Source: an uncultured Bacteroidales bacterium
GTDB lineage: Bacteria > Bacteroidota > Bacteroidia > Bacteroidales > Muribaculaceae
Reading direction: 5' to 3'
Assembly (NCBI GenBank): GCA_900549375.1
Contig: URNY01000006.1
Span: 1-37,296 of the forward strand
Length of the DNA: 37,296 bases
This document shows, piece after piece, positions 14,420 to 23,434 of this stretch. The translations under genes were made by a program, and so were the position numbers. The stretch's first letter is position 1, and the number at the start of each line of letters is the position of its first letter. The notes below the pieces were generated by a model that had not been told where the DNA came from, made no database searches, and saw only the letters and a list, made by a program, of their open reading frames with translations.

Positions 14420-16008
14420 ATCGATTTTAATCCTTCAATTTTATTGATATTCTTACCGGCACGCATGAAACGGTCGTGCCCGTAGGTCCCGAAATCGTCT
14501 CCCTTGGCCTCCTTGATTACTGTCCATTGCGACCAAAGATAATCCCACAGCACTTCGTAGCATAGAATCCTCTCCCTTGTCCCTTCTGGAATATCTCCCT
14601 GAAAGTAATGCTCGAGAAGATAGTCCTCATTTTCGGGAGTGAAACCGGCTTCGATAAATAGCGCCGCAATATCTGCCATCGGATCGTTCATGCCGGAATA
14701 TTCCCAGTCGATCAGATATATTCTGCCATCCGGAGCCTTCAGAAAGTTCTCGTAAAGTCCGTCGTTATGGCATGGCTTGAGATCCACCCCCAAGCGGTTG
14801 AGATATCCTTCCAGGGCCATTACGCGCGGACGCAGACTTTCCCAGCCTTCATACATCACGGCGCCGGCGGCTTCCATCAGCCTGTCGTATTTCTCTATTT
14901 CGGAAAATATATTGAACTCGTTTTTGAGCCTTATGCGCGCGCCATGAAGTGTCCGGTAAATTTCGGCCACTTTACGCATATTCTCCGGCCTCTGGATTGT
15001 TGCGGATGTCAAGGTTTCGGCCTCCTCCACATAATCTGACAGCTTGATACCCGATTCGGGATCCATCCATCGCAGAGGAGGATTGATTCCCAATGCCGCA
15101 GCTTCCGCGGAATTGAAGAACTCATTGGCACGGTCCACCATTCCTTCCGAGCCGTTGCCGGGCACACGAAGCACATATACCCCGCCGTCGACCGTAACCT
15201 TAAAATTCACATTACTCATGCCGCCGATGCGGGAAATCTCGGCCCGTGAAATATCTTTATCTTTGAATATCCGCGACAATATTGCCCGGATATTCTCTTC
15301 ATCAAACGGATTCTCTTTGCGAAGCAAAGCTCGCCAGCCTGAACTCGAAAGGCGCCGGTAATCCTCCTTGCAGTCGACATCTCCCCAGATCAGATTCGGG
15401 AAATGGATGAACGGACGGTCGATGGAATCCGTAACGTCCATCAGAACATATTCGTAGCCAAGATATGGATTCGACGAGCGTTCCCAAAGGCTCACCATGT
15501 CACGATAGGTATCTATGCCGATGCGAGTCACGCCCACCATCTCTCCTTCGAAAGAGCATACGCGGTGGATATCCTTCGTGATTTTGGTAACGAATCCATG
15601 ACGTGTCTCCACATAGCATTCATCGCCGGATCCGCTTTCCTGGGTCACGGCCATGCAATTGCCTCTCTCGGTGCGCGATATCCGCTCGATTATACTTCTT
15701 TCGAAGAATGTATCGCCATCAATCAGCAGAAAATCATCATCAAGCAATCGCGAGCATTTAGCCAGCGATGCCATAGAGGAGGTAAATTCGTATTCCGGAT
15801 TATAGACAAGTTCAACATCTTCCGAGCGATAACGCTCGAAAAGTTCGCGCCGATACCCCACAACTATCAATATCCGCGAATAACAATTCTCACGCAGTAT
15901 CGACAGCATCCTCCCCAGCAGGCATTCGCCGTCGGCGAATTCTTTCAAAGGATATGGTATTTCAGAATCCCGCTCCTTGCGGGCGGCGAGTATTACCGCT
16001 GTATTCAT
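14416..16008 (-). CDS. Nucleotidyltransferase / choline kinase fusion (LicC-LicA-like)
   Basis: A 530-residue two-domain enzyme. Residues 1-225 are an NTP transferase with AVILAARKERDSEIPYPLK at the start, where the usual LAAGxGxR loop is changed, and LIDGDTFFE (95-103) as metal site. Residues 255-530 are a choline kinase: GGMSNVNFK (262-270), VLRVPGNG (279-286), H414-N-D416-x4-N421 and IDWEYSGMNDP (433-443), all typical of LicA. It should phosphorylate choline with ATP and may also activate it with CTP; the altered loop leaves the second activity in doubt. It overlaps the genes on each side by 4 bases. Confidence 0.85.
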   Translation of the reverse strand: MNTAVILAARKERDSEIPYPLKEFADGECLLGRMLSILRENCYSRILIVVGYRRELFERYRSEDVELVYNPEYEFTSSMASLAKCSRLLDDDFLLIDGDTFFERSIIERISRTERGNCMAVTQESGSGDECYVETRHGFVTKITKDIHRVCSFEGEMVGVTRIGIDTYRDMVSLWERSSNPYLGYEYVLMDVTDSIDRPFIHFPNLIWGDVDCKEDYRRLSSSGWRALLRKENPFDEENIRAILSRIFKDKDISRAEISRIGGMSNVNFKVTVDGGVYVLRVPGNGSEGMVDRANEFFNSAEAAALGINPPLRWMDPESGIKLSDYVEEAETLTSATIQRPENMRKVAEIYRTLHGARIRLKNEFNIFSEIEKYDRLMEAAGAVMYEGWESLRPRVMALEGYLNRLGVDLKPCHNDGLYENFLKAPDGRIYLIDWEYSGMNDPMADIAALFIEAGFTPENEDYLLEHYFQGDIPEGTRERILCYEVLWDYLWSQWTVIKEAKGDDFGTYGHDRFMRAGKNINKIEGLKSI

Positions 16009-16865
16009 GGCCTCTCAATTATTTGTTTCTCCGGATTCCATAAAAATTTCCCATCTGGAGCTTCAAATGAGAAACTGCCGGGAATTTCTCTTTTCCTGAA
16101 ATCATGCAGTTCCGATTCTTCCACCCCCAATCTTCGGGATATCGCCTTTATAACGGAGGAACGTGTATCTGAAATATAGCTCTTGTCGAACAGCCGCAAT
16201 TCATCGAGAGTATCGAATTCAGCAATCTCGCCATCCTTATAGCGGCGAATCTTCATCGGGGGCAATTCCCTAAGATGCCGGATATACACATCCTCCCAAT
16301 ATTGCTGCCGAGTCTCTGCTTGTCGATATTCTTTCTCGAGGATATTTGCGAACTTCGGGCCGAAATCAGCGTCAAGATACACATGGCCTATCATATACCA
16401 TGAGTGATGACCGCCGACGCTCACGCCGGTGATATTATCTTCCTCATCTGTCGAGATGCAGTATTCCGTAGTCGGCCCTTCTGCATAGAGCGAGCTGTAA
16501 TAGCTCTGAGAGGGATGGTCGGCAAACACATTCTGCGGAAAATAATTATCCGATGAGCAAAGGAAGGTATTTCCGAGACGGTCGAGAACCCGAATCACTG
16601 AGGAGGTGTTGTTATATCGCTCATAATCGGGATTATGCACTAACGACACTCCGAATTTATCGCTCAGATAGGCGAACTTTTCGGCCATATAGCCGGTTAC
16701 TACGGTTATATCACGGATGCCTGCCTCAAGAAGCTGACGGATCTGACGCTCTATCAGTATCTCTCCTTTCACCTTCAGCAACCCTTTGGGCTTCTCCGAC
16801 GACAAGGGAACGAACCGCGACGACATCCCGGCGGCCATTATCACTGCATTGCATCGGCCTCTCAT
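16005..16865 (-). CDS. LicC-like phosphocholine cytidylyltransferase
   Basis: A 286-residue NTP transferase. The loop AAGMSSRFVPLS (11-22) and K25/K27 are canonical, SSDNYF (104-109) is the metal site, and TGYMAEKF is typical. LicC makes CDP-choline from phosphocholine and CTP in the cytoplasm. A related enzyme, PntC, uses 2-aminoethylphosphonate; the choline kinase and BCCT neighbours favour phosphocholine. Its start shares one base with the porin stop (TGATG), and its end overlaps the fusion by 4 bases. That a second NTP transferase domain follows in the same operon is odd: the two may use different substrates or one may be inactive. No LicD-type transferase is in the window. Confidence 0.82.
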   Translation of the reverse strand: MRGRCNAVIMAAGMSSRFVPLSSEKPKGLLKVKGEILIERQIRQLLEAGIRDITVVTGYMAEKFAYLSDKFGVSLVHNPDYERYNNTSSVIRVLDRLGNTFLCSSDNYFPQNVFADHPSQSYYSSLYAEGPTTEYCISTDEEDNITGVSVGGHHSWYMIGHVYLDADFGPKFANILEKEYRQAETRQQYWEDVYIRHLRELPPMKIRRYKDGEIAEFDTLDELRLFDKSYISDTRSSVIKAISRRLGVEESELHDFRKREIPGSFSFEAPDGKFLWNPEKQIIERP

Positions 16866-17683
16866 CAGAACGCAAAGTTAACCGTAAGATTCACAAATGA
16901 TTTGTCGAACACGGGATTATAGATATATGCCGCGCTCAGGGGCAATGTCCAGCCGCTTTTGAAAATCACGTTATAGGTGTATTTAAGCTCTAAATTGCAT
17001 ACCGAAAAATCGTGTTCATAACCATTGTAGCATGATTTGGCCGGAGTTGCTCCCACTGCAAGCGAGATGCGGTTGTGATGGAGGAAGTCGTAGAATCCTC
17101 CGATTTCGAAATATGTGGAATATGCCTGTTTCTCTCGGCCGGATGCTTCGGTGTATTTGTCGGCTCCGCAAAAGAAGTTGCTGACAGTTATCCAGAACGG
17201 CAGTTTCTCTGGCGCATAGGTAAGTGCCGCTTCAAGCCAGTGTCCTGTGCGGCTCCCGCCTTTCAGATATTTATCCTGTTTGCTGTCGACACTCGGATAG
17301 TAATAATCGTAGACGCCTAATGTGAAGCCTTTGTAAGTATAGCTTACTCCCGCATCGACTTCGGCATATTTGCCGTTGACGGCATAGCCTCCCATCGCGT
17401 AAACAAAAAGTCCCTTCCATTGGAAATTGACCGACGGGAACAGCACCGGCGCAGAATTCTCAGGCATCATCTCCATTCCGCGCCACACATATTTTGTCTG
17501 AATGTCAAGACCAAGTCCGAATGGCGATTTTATAAGTTTGGCACCCCATTCATTTTTCTGTTCGGTCTGCTCAGTCTGCTCAACTTCATTGGCTTTCGCA
17601 ACCTGTGGCATACCAAATACCATTATCAGCGTGCCGATTACCATAGCCACGCATTTTCTCCTCAATTTTAATTTAGACTCCAT
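16865..17683 (-). CDS. Outer-membrane porin-like barrel (TorF/Gcw_chp-like)
   Basis: A 272-residue precursor if started at 17683 (MESKLKLRRK), where a signal peptide ending in AKA fits well; the ORF also allows 17716. Mature sequence has alternating beta-strand pattern, TKYVWRG near the N-terminus (the motif of the TIGR02001/TorF putative porins), YYYP, and a terminal phenylalanine (VNFAF) as expected for BAM insertion. It is the first gene of the choline operon, directly coupled to the licC-like gene, so it may carry choline or another small solute across the outer membrane. That role is inferred from location only. Promoter: -7 box TATCTTTG at 17754-17747. Confidence 0.7.
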   Translation of the reverse strand: MESKLKLRRKCVAMVIGTLIMVFGMPQVAKANEVEQTEQTEQKNEWGAKLIKSPFGLGLDIQTKYVWRGMEMMPENSAPVLFPSVNFQWKGLFVYAMGGYAVNGKYAEVDAGVSYTYKGFTLGVYDYYYPSVDSKQDKYLKGGSRTGHWLEAALTYAPEKLPFWITVSNFFCGADKYTEASGREKQAYSTYFEIGGFYDFLHHNRISLAVGATPAKSCYNGYEHDFSVCNLELKYTYNVIFKSGWTLPLSAAYIYNPVFDKSFVNLTVNFAF

Positions 17684-17746
17684 GAAGTTAGATTCCTGCA
17701 TTTTTGCGGATGACAAAAAATGTTAATATCGATTAATTATATCTTG

Positions 17747-17794
17747 CAAAGATACGATTTTTTGATGGTAATCAACGTATTTTTGTTAATTTTG
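17747..17794. promoter_or_regulatory. Divergent promoters: choline operon (-) and export operon (+)
   Basis: Minus strand: TATCTTTG at 17754-17747 with a TTG-type upstream box about 18-21 nt away. Plus strand: TAATTTTG at 17787-17794, with TTTG at 17761-17764 (22-nt spacer); a second TATTTTTG at 17778-17785 overlaps. The two promoters lie within 50 bp of each other, so a single regulator could affect both. Confidence 0.6.
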
Positions 17795-17800
17795 CACATT

Positions 17801-20290
17801 ATGAAGCGAAGCACAATGTATCGAAGCACACTTTTTCTGACGCTATTCCTCGCGCTGGCCATATCGGCGGCGGCGATGACCGATGACGAGGTTATCAAGT
17901 ATATACGCAGCCAGTCGGCCGCGGGTAAAACCGAACAGCAGATCGGCAAGGAACTGCTCGCCAAGGGCGTAAAACCGGAGCAGGTGAAACGCATCAAGGT
18001 TAAATATGAGAAGGAATCGGCCTCCGGAACTAAAACTCAGGAGAACCGCACTACCAATTCCTCAAAACGCCGCCAGACCACGGCACAGTCGGCCGCGAAA
18101 ACAGGCCGCACCGCTCCCGGCTCAAAAACCGGAGCGCAAAGGACTACGACCAATCAGGCCGGCGGCACTTCTCTCTTCCTTTTCGAAGACGAAACCGAAA
18201 CGCCAGAAGGCGAGATTATAGAGGAGGAGGTGCGCGAAGTTTACGGCCACGAGCTGTTCAATGCCCGCAGCCTCACTTTCGAGCCTAACGAAAATTTGGC
18301 GACTCCGAAGAACTATCGACTCGGGCCCGGCGATGAAGTGATCATCGATGTCTGGGGTGCCTCGGAGGAGCATCTGCGCGAAACTATCTCTCCGGAGGGG
18401 AACATCATGATCTCCCGCCTCGGCCCCGTGGCACTCAACGGCAAGACAGTGGATGAGGCCAACAAATACATAAAGAATCTTTTCGCACGCAAATATGCCG
18501 GCGTAGGCAGCGACCAGACGGATGTGAACGTCACTCTCGGCGATATCCGCTCCATACAGGTGGACATCATGGGAGAGGTGAGCACTCCGGGATCGTTCCG
18601 CATGTCGCCTTTCTCGACGGTGTTCCACGCCCTTTACAACGCCGGAGGAATCAACGATATCGGTTCGATGCGAAACATCACCGTGCTTCGCAACGGTCGC
18701 AAGGTGGCCGACGTGGATATATACGACTATCTCTTCAAAGGTAAACAGACCGGCAATATCCGCCTGCAGGAGGGGGATGTGATCATCGTTCCCCCTTACG
18801 AGCAACTTGTGAACGTGACAGGAAACGTGAAGCGCCCGATGTATTACGAGATCAAACCGGGCGAGACCGTGGAGACACTTCTCGAATATGCCGGGGGGCT
18901 CTCCGGCGACGCATATTCCGGGATGGTGCGTCTCTCCCGACAGAACGGCGAGGAGAACGAGCTCTACAATATCGCTAAGAACGAATTCAAATCATACCGT
19001 CTGAAGGATGGCGACATGGTTACGGTCGGCACCGTGCTCGACCGATTCTCCAACCGCGTGGAGTTGAAGGGCGCCGTGAAACGTCCGGGCATTTATGCCA
19101 TAGGAGAGGGAACCACAACTCTCGGCTCTCTTATCCGCATGGCCGACGGTCTGGCGGAGGATGCCTATAAGAACCGCGTGCTCATCTATCGCGAAGGGCC
19201 GGACCTCTCTCTTGAGGTGATTCCAGTCAACATCGCTGCGGTACTCGCTGGGAGCGCCGCCGACATACCGCTGAAGAAAAACGATGTCATCGAGATTGCC
19301 AGCGTTCAGGATCTCAACGAACGAGGAGATTTCTACATCAGCGGTATGGTCGCCAATCCGGGCGAATATAACTTCATGGCCAACACCACGGTAGAGGATC
19401 TCATTCTTCGCGCCGGCGGCCTGCTTGACGGAGCGTCCACGGCACGCGTGGATGTGTCGCGACGCATCGACCATCCCTCTGCCACGGTGGAGACCAACCA
19501 GATTGCAGAAACCTACACCCTTGATATCAAAGGAGGCCTTACAGAAAAGAACGGCAAAAGCGGATTCATACTCAAGCCTTACGACCGCGTGACCGTGCGC
19601 CGCTCTCCGGGCTACGAAATTCAGAAGGAGGTTCAGGTTGATGGAGAGATCCTCTTTCCGGGCCCTTATACTCTTCAAAAACGAAACGAACGTCTCAGCG
19701 AAATCGTGGCTCGCGCAGGCGGCACACTCGACGGCGCTTATATAAAGGGCGCTTACCTCGAGCGTAAGCTCTCCGAGAGCGAGAGGCAAGCACGCGAGAA
19801 CGTAATACGCATGGCGCGCCAGAACACCGAAGGCACTGATTCTATTTCCGAGGCCAAACTCGAAATATCTGATGTCTATAATGTCGGCATCAATCTCCAG
19901 AAGGCACTCGAACAGCCGGGATCGACCTACGACCTCGTGCTTCGCGAGGGGGACCGACTGTTCATACCGGAGATTCAGAGCACCGTCAAGATTTCGGGCG
20001 ACGTGATGTATCCCAACAGCGTTATCTATGAGCCGGGCAAGAAGGTGTCGTATTATATCAATCAGGCCGGCGGCTACGGCAACCGCGCAAAGAAGAGCAA
20101 GTGCTTCATCGTCTACATGAACGGGCAGGTTTCGAAGGTGGGACGCGGCACGGTTGTGGAGCCGGGAAGCCATATCATCGTTCCATCGAAAGAGAAGAGC
20201 ACCGGAAGCTGGGATAAGATTTTGGCGTATGCCACAAGTTTCGGATCGCTCGCCACAATGGCGGCTACCATAGCCTCGCTTTTCCGTTAA
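17801..20290 (+). CDS. SLBB-domain polysaccharide export protein (Wza-like)
   Basis: An 829-residue protein when started at 17801 (MKRSTMYRSTLF); 17816 is also possible. A signal peptide ends near AISAAAM. A Lys/Arg/Thr-rich linker leads to the Poly_export domain (from about residue 174, LGPGDEVIIDVWG) and then several SLBB beta-grasp repeats separated by motifs such as VxGxVxxPGxY. A C-terminal hydrophobic segment (ILAYATSFGSLATMAATIASLF) may anchor it. It forms the outer-membrane or periplasmic exit of capsule export. It is about twice the length of Wza, as usual in Bacteroidetes. It is followed by Wzz after 26 bp. It is divergent to the choline operon. Confidence 0.9.
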   Translation: MKRSTMYRSTLFLTLFLALAISAAAMTDDEVIKYIRSQSAAGKTEQQIGKELLAKGVKPEQVKRIKVKYEKESASGTKTQENRTTNSSKRRQTTAQSAAKTGRTAPGSKTGAQRTTTNQAGGTSLFLFEDETETPEGEIIEEEVREVYGHELFNARSLTFEPNENLATPKNYRLGPGDEVIIDVWGASEEHLRETISPEGNIMISRLGPVALNGKTVDEANKYIKNLFARKYAGVGSDQTDVNVTLGDIRSIQVDIMGEVSTPGSFRMSPFSTVFHALYNAGGINDIGSMRNITVLRNGRKVADVDIYDYLFKGKQTGNIRLQEGDVIIVPPYEQLVNVTGNVKRPMYYEIKPGETVETLLEYAGGLSGDAYSGMVRLSRQNGEENELYNIAKNEFKSYRLKDGDMVTVGTVLDRFSNRVELKGAVKRPGIYAIGEGTTTLGSLIRMADGLAEDAYKNRVLIYREGPDLSLEVIPVNIAAVLAGSAADIPLKKNDVIEIASVQDLNERGDFYISGMVANPGEYNFMANTTVEDLILRAGGLLDGASTARVDVSRRIDHPSATVETNQIAETYTLDIKGGLTEKNGKSGFILKPYDRVTVRRSPGYEIQKEVQVDGEILFPGPYTLQKRNERLSEIVARAGGTLDGAYIKGAYLERKLSESERQARENVIRMARQNTEGTDSISEAKLEISDVYNVGINLQKALEQPGSTYDLVLREGDRLFIPEIQSTVKISGDVMYPNSVIYEPGKKVSYYINQAGGYGNRAKKSKCFIVYMNGQVSKVGRGTVVEPGSHIIVPSKEKSTGSWDKILAYATSFGSLATMAATIASLFR

Positions 20291-20316
20291 TTCATAGATT
20301 CTTATGAAGAGTAGTC

Positions 20317-21426
20317 ATGACTGAAAACAACATAAACGACAACAACGGCGATAAAGTAAAGGAGATCGATCTCCTCGAGCTCGCCAAGAAAATATGGGAC
20401 AGGCGCCGGATGGTGATTAAATGGTGTGCCGTCGGAGCTGTTATAGGCATCATAGTGGCTTTCAGCATACCAAAGACCTACGTGACTTCCGTGAAGCTCG
20501 CTCCTGAAAAGAACGATGGCAAGAGCGCGAGCGCCAGTCTCGGCGCTCTGGCGGCCATGGCCGGAGTGAGCATAGGAAACAGCGGATCCGATGCCATTTA
20601 TCCTAAATTATATCCGGACATCGTGCAATCGGTGCCTTTCTGCACCTCGCTCTTCAATGTGCCCCTTGTCAATGCCAAGGGCGACAAGCATTTCACCGTG
20701 GCCGAATATTTCGAGAACGAGACCCGTAGCCCTTGGTGGAGCGCCATTCTCGGAGCCCCGGGCAAACTGATCGGCGCCCTCAAAAGCAAAGAAGAAAAGG
20801 AAGAGAAAAACCACAAAATAAATACTTTCCGGCTCACCCCGAAAGAATCCGGTCTTGTCGGAGCTCTCAGAGGAACCATATCAACAGATGTGGATGTGAA
20901 GACAAATGTTGTTACCATCTCCGTAAAGACGCAGGATCCGATGGTATCGGCACTTCTTGCCGACACTGTGGTTAGCAGATTGCAGGAATATGTCACGGCC
21001 TACCGCACCGACAAGGCGCGCAAGGACCTCGAATATGTGGAGAAGCTGAACGAGGAAGCCCGTGCCGATTACTATGCGGCCCAGCAGAAGCTTGCCAACT
21101 ATCTCGATACGCATCAGGGTATGGTGCTCTATTCGGCTCAGACCACCCGCGACCGCCTCGAGAATGAGGCCACGCTTGCTTTCAACCTTTTCAACCAGAC
21201 TTCCCAGCAGCTGCAGGTGGCAAAGGCGAAAGTGCAGGAAGATACGCCTGTATATGCCCGCATAATGCCGGCGACAGTGCCCATTCGCGCTGCCGGACCT
21301 AAGAAAATCATGATTTTAGGCGTTTTCATCTTCCTCGCTTTCCTCGCGGCTTCGGCCTGGATTCTCGTGGTGGATCCCCTCAGAAAAAAACAGCGGCAGA
21401 ATTCTGCCGCAAAGGAAAAGGAATGA
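20317..21426 (+). CDS. Wzz-family chain-length / polysaccharide co-polymerase
   Basis: A 369-residue inner-membrane protein with two transmembrane segments, near residues 36-54 (IKWCAVGAVIGIIVAFSIP) and 331-352 (MILGVFIFLAFLAASAWILVV), bracketing a periplasmic coiled-coil region, plus the N-terminal E-I-D-L-L-E-L-A-K motif typical of Bacteroidetes Wzz. It controls polysaccharide length and connects the polymerase to the export protein encoded upstream. No tyrosine kinase domain is fused. The stop overlaps the start of the next gene by four bases (ATGA). Confidence 0.9.
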   Translation: MTENNINDNNGDKVKEIDLLELAKKIWDRRRMVIKWCAVGAVIGIIVAFSIPKTYVTSVKLAPEKNDGKSASASLGALAAMAGVSIGNSGSDAIYPKLYPDIVQSVPFCTSLFNVPLVNAKGDKHFTVAEYFENETRSPWWSAILGAPGKLIGALKSKEEKEEKNHKINTFRLTPKESGLVGALRGTISTDVDVKTNVVTISVKTQDPMVSALLADTVVSRLQEYVTAYRTDKARKDLEYVEKLNEEARADYYAAQQKLANYLDTHQGMVLYSAQTTRDRLENEATLAFNLFNQTSQQLQVAKAKVQEDTPVYARIMPATVPIRAAGPKKIMILGVFIFLAFLAASAWILVVDPLRKKQRQNSAAKEKE

Positions 21427-22457
21427 GATTAGCTTTAGCCACTCTCCTGATGTCGCTACTCGCGCCGCTGACGGTGCGGGCCGATGTCTATGCCGACCTC
21501 GTAGGGCTTGTTACGGCTCCGGCAAAGGCTGAGGCCTCACCGGCTTCCTCAGCTTTCGACGGCATTCTCGCGGGCATGGGCTCTGCGTCGGCTCCATCCG
21601 CTTTCGATGGCATTCTCGCGGGTATGGGAGCCTCCCCAGCCCCGACAACTTCTGCTACCGGCATCGATGCTATTCTCGCCGTGATGCAGCCCGATCCGAC
21701 TGAGTCCGACGATATCTACGATTCCGTGGCCGATGCCATGATTCTTGACGGCTCACTCGATTTCCTTGAGAATATACTATACTCTACGCCCGACCGGCAA
21801 ATCTTCTCGCCCGGTTTCTATCGTGGTGGAGGGCCGCGTTTCGCAGGAGTCGCCTCTCTGCCGGTGAGCGGCACCATCACTTCCGGCTTCGGTTTCCGCC
21901 GCTCATTCGGCCGGATGCACAAGGGAGTCGACATCCGCCTCGAAGTGGGCGATACGGTGCGCGCAGCACTCGACGGAACCGTGCTCCGCACGGGCCGCGA
22001 ACCGCGAGGGTATGGAGTGTTTGTGGTTATTCAACATCCGGAAGGCCTCGAGACGCGATATGCCCACCTCAGCGAAGTGCTTGTCACAGCCGGTACGCAG
22101 GTTCTCTCGGGCGATCCGATAGCTTTGGGAGGCAACACGGGAAATTCCACAGGTCCACACCTGCATTTCGAAACGCGACTTCTCGGCGCTGCTTTCGACC
22201 CGACCACAATGTTCGATTTCTCTATGCCGCCGGGCATGCTGCGACAGCGCGACCTCGCGGCTCTTGATGCCGTGGAGGATGCCGCCGACACCAAGGCGCA
22301 TCCGGCCGCCGGCAAGCGCACTTACGTGGTCCGCACGGGCGATACGATAGCTTCTGTGGCTCGCAAAGCGGGCATCACGACACTCGCGCTTTGCCGTCTC
22401 AACATGCTCTCATCGAGCGACAAGCTCCAGCCGGGACGAATGCTGCGCCTCCGCTAA
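21423..22457 (+). CDS. M23 metallopeptidase with C-terminal LysM
   Basis: A 344-residue secreted protein. Signal peptide residues 1-20 (MRLALATLLMSLLAPLTVRA). A duplicated segment SAFDGILAGMG occurs at 43-53 and 59-69, with a third weaker copy. The M23 domain keeps zinc ligands H166, D170 (HKGVD) and H248 (HLH), and H215 (YAH). A LysM domain at 299-344 (YVVRTGDTIASVARKAG) binds peptidoglycan. It likely cuts cross-links to let polysaccharide export complexes through the wall. It is translationally coupled to wzz, which supports that role. Its specificity is not readable from sequence. Confidence 0.9.
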   Translation: MRLALATLLMSLLAPLTVRADVYADLVGLVTAPAKAEASPASSAFDGILAGMGSASAPSAFDGILAGMGASPAPTTSATGIDAILAVMQPDPTESDDIYDSVADAMILDGSLDFLENILYSTPDRQIFSPGFYRGGGPRFAGVASLPVSGTITSGFGFRRSFGRMHKGVDIRLEVGDTVRAALDGTVLRTGREPRGYGVFVVIQHPEGLETRYAHLSEVLVTAGTQVLSGDPIALGGNTGNSTGPHLHFETRLLGAAFDPTTMFDFSMPPGMLRQRDLAALDAVEDAADTKAHPAAGKRTYVVRTGDTIASVARKAGITTLALCRLNMLSSSDKLQPGRMLRLR

Positions 22458-22495
22458 TCCAAATTTACAACATCGATTTTTGATTTTTGCCGGGT

Positions 22496-23368
22496 CTAAA
22501 GATGGCTCAGCATCTCGGCCGCCCGCTCGCCGTGGTAGTGCTCGAACTGCTCGCGGTTCCGCTTCCAGCGCCGATGGCTCCATAGCCAGTATTCCGGAGC
22601 CTCCCGGATATTGGCCTCCAACAGACTGAAATAGCGGCGAGTTACTTCAAACATCTCCTCCTTCTTCACATTCTCAGAGATAGGTATGAACCGTAGGGTA
22701 TAGTATCCCCGCTTCGGCCTGCTCATCCATGCGTAAACAGCCTTGGCCCCCAAGAATTTCGATATGCGTTCGGGCCCGGTATAGACGCCCGTGTCATGAT
22801 TCAGAAAATCGGTGAAGAGATGAATATTCATTCCGGGGGCCTGGTCGGCTATATAGCCCGTCACCGAGGGGACACCTTCCCGCTTCCAGCCGATGAGCTT
22901 CTGGAGAATATCGTTCATCGGCACATTATTGGCCTTGAAACGGGTGCGCAGTTTATAAAAAATGCGGTCGAAAAAACGGTTGTTAAGCGGATGATAGATC
23001 TGTGCGCACCTGGCCTTCGGATCAATATGCAGAGGAAGGGAACTGACCCACTCCCAATTGCAGAAATGGCCGAGATATATCGACACCGACTGGCCGCTGG
23101 CAACGGCATCATTAACCTCCTCGATACCCTCCACACGCAACCGTTTGCGCATGTTTTTCTCGGTCATGGCTCCCAACCGGAGGGTCTCCACGAAATAATC
23201 GCCGAGGAACCGATAGAAACCTTTCTCAATGCGCCGTAGTTCCTTATCGCTTTTTTCCGGGAAGGAAGTCCTCAGATTCTCGCGCACAACTCCCCGCCTA
23301 TACCTTACGACATCGCAGGCCAGCCATGCAAGGATATCTGAAAAGAAATAGGAAATTCGCGCTATCAT
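22496..23368 (-). CDS. LpxL/HtrB-type lipid A acyltransferase
   Basis: A 290-residue membrane-associated acyltransferase. H-x4-E is present as GHFCNWEW, and the VRYRRGVVRENLRTSFPEKS block is characteristic of Bacteroidetes LpxL-like proteins. These transfer an acyl chain to lipid A or a related lipid at the inner membrane. The N-terminus is about 20 residues shorter than usual: an in-frame stop lies five codons before the ATG, so the usual leading membrane helix is partly missing. It follows the permease gene after 66 bp and may be co-transcribed with the efflux operon. No other start is possible upstream. Confidence 0.85.
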   Translation of the reverse strand: MIARISYFFSDILAWLACDVVRYRRGVVRENLRTSFPEKSDKELRRIEKGFYRFLGDYFVETLRLGAMTEKNMRKRLRVEGIEEVNDAVASGQSVSIYLGHFCNWEWVSSLPLHIDPKARCAQIYHPLNNRFFDRIFYKLRTRFKANNVPMNDILQKLIGWKREGVPSVTGYIADQAPGMNIHLFTDFLNHDTGVYTGPERISKFLGAKAVYAWMSRPKRGYYTLRFIPISENVKKEEMFEVTRRYFSLLEANIREAPEYWLWSHRRWKRNREQFEHYHGERAAEMLSHL

Positions 23369-23434
23369 CGTCCGGGTCCTTTCTTAGCTGTTTATCCGTT
23401 TTATCTTCTTTTCTTTTCTTATCTATCCTCGGCT

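Noticed and set aside
18992..20173. 393-codon minus-strand open frame
   Set aside because: Antisense shadow of the well-supported SLBB export gene.
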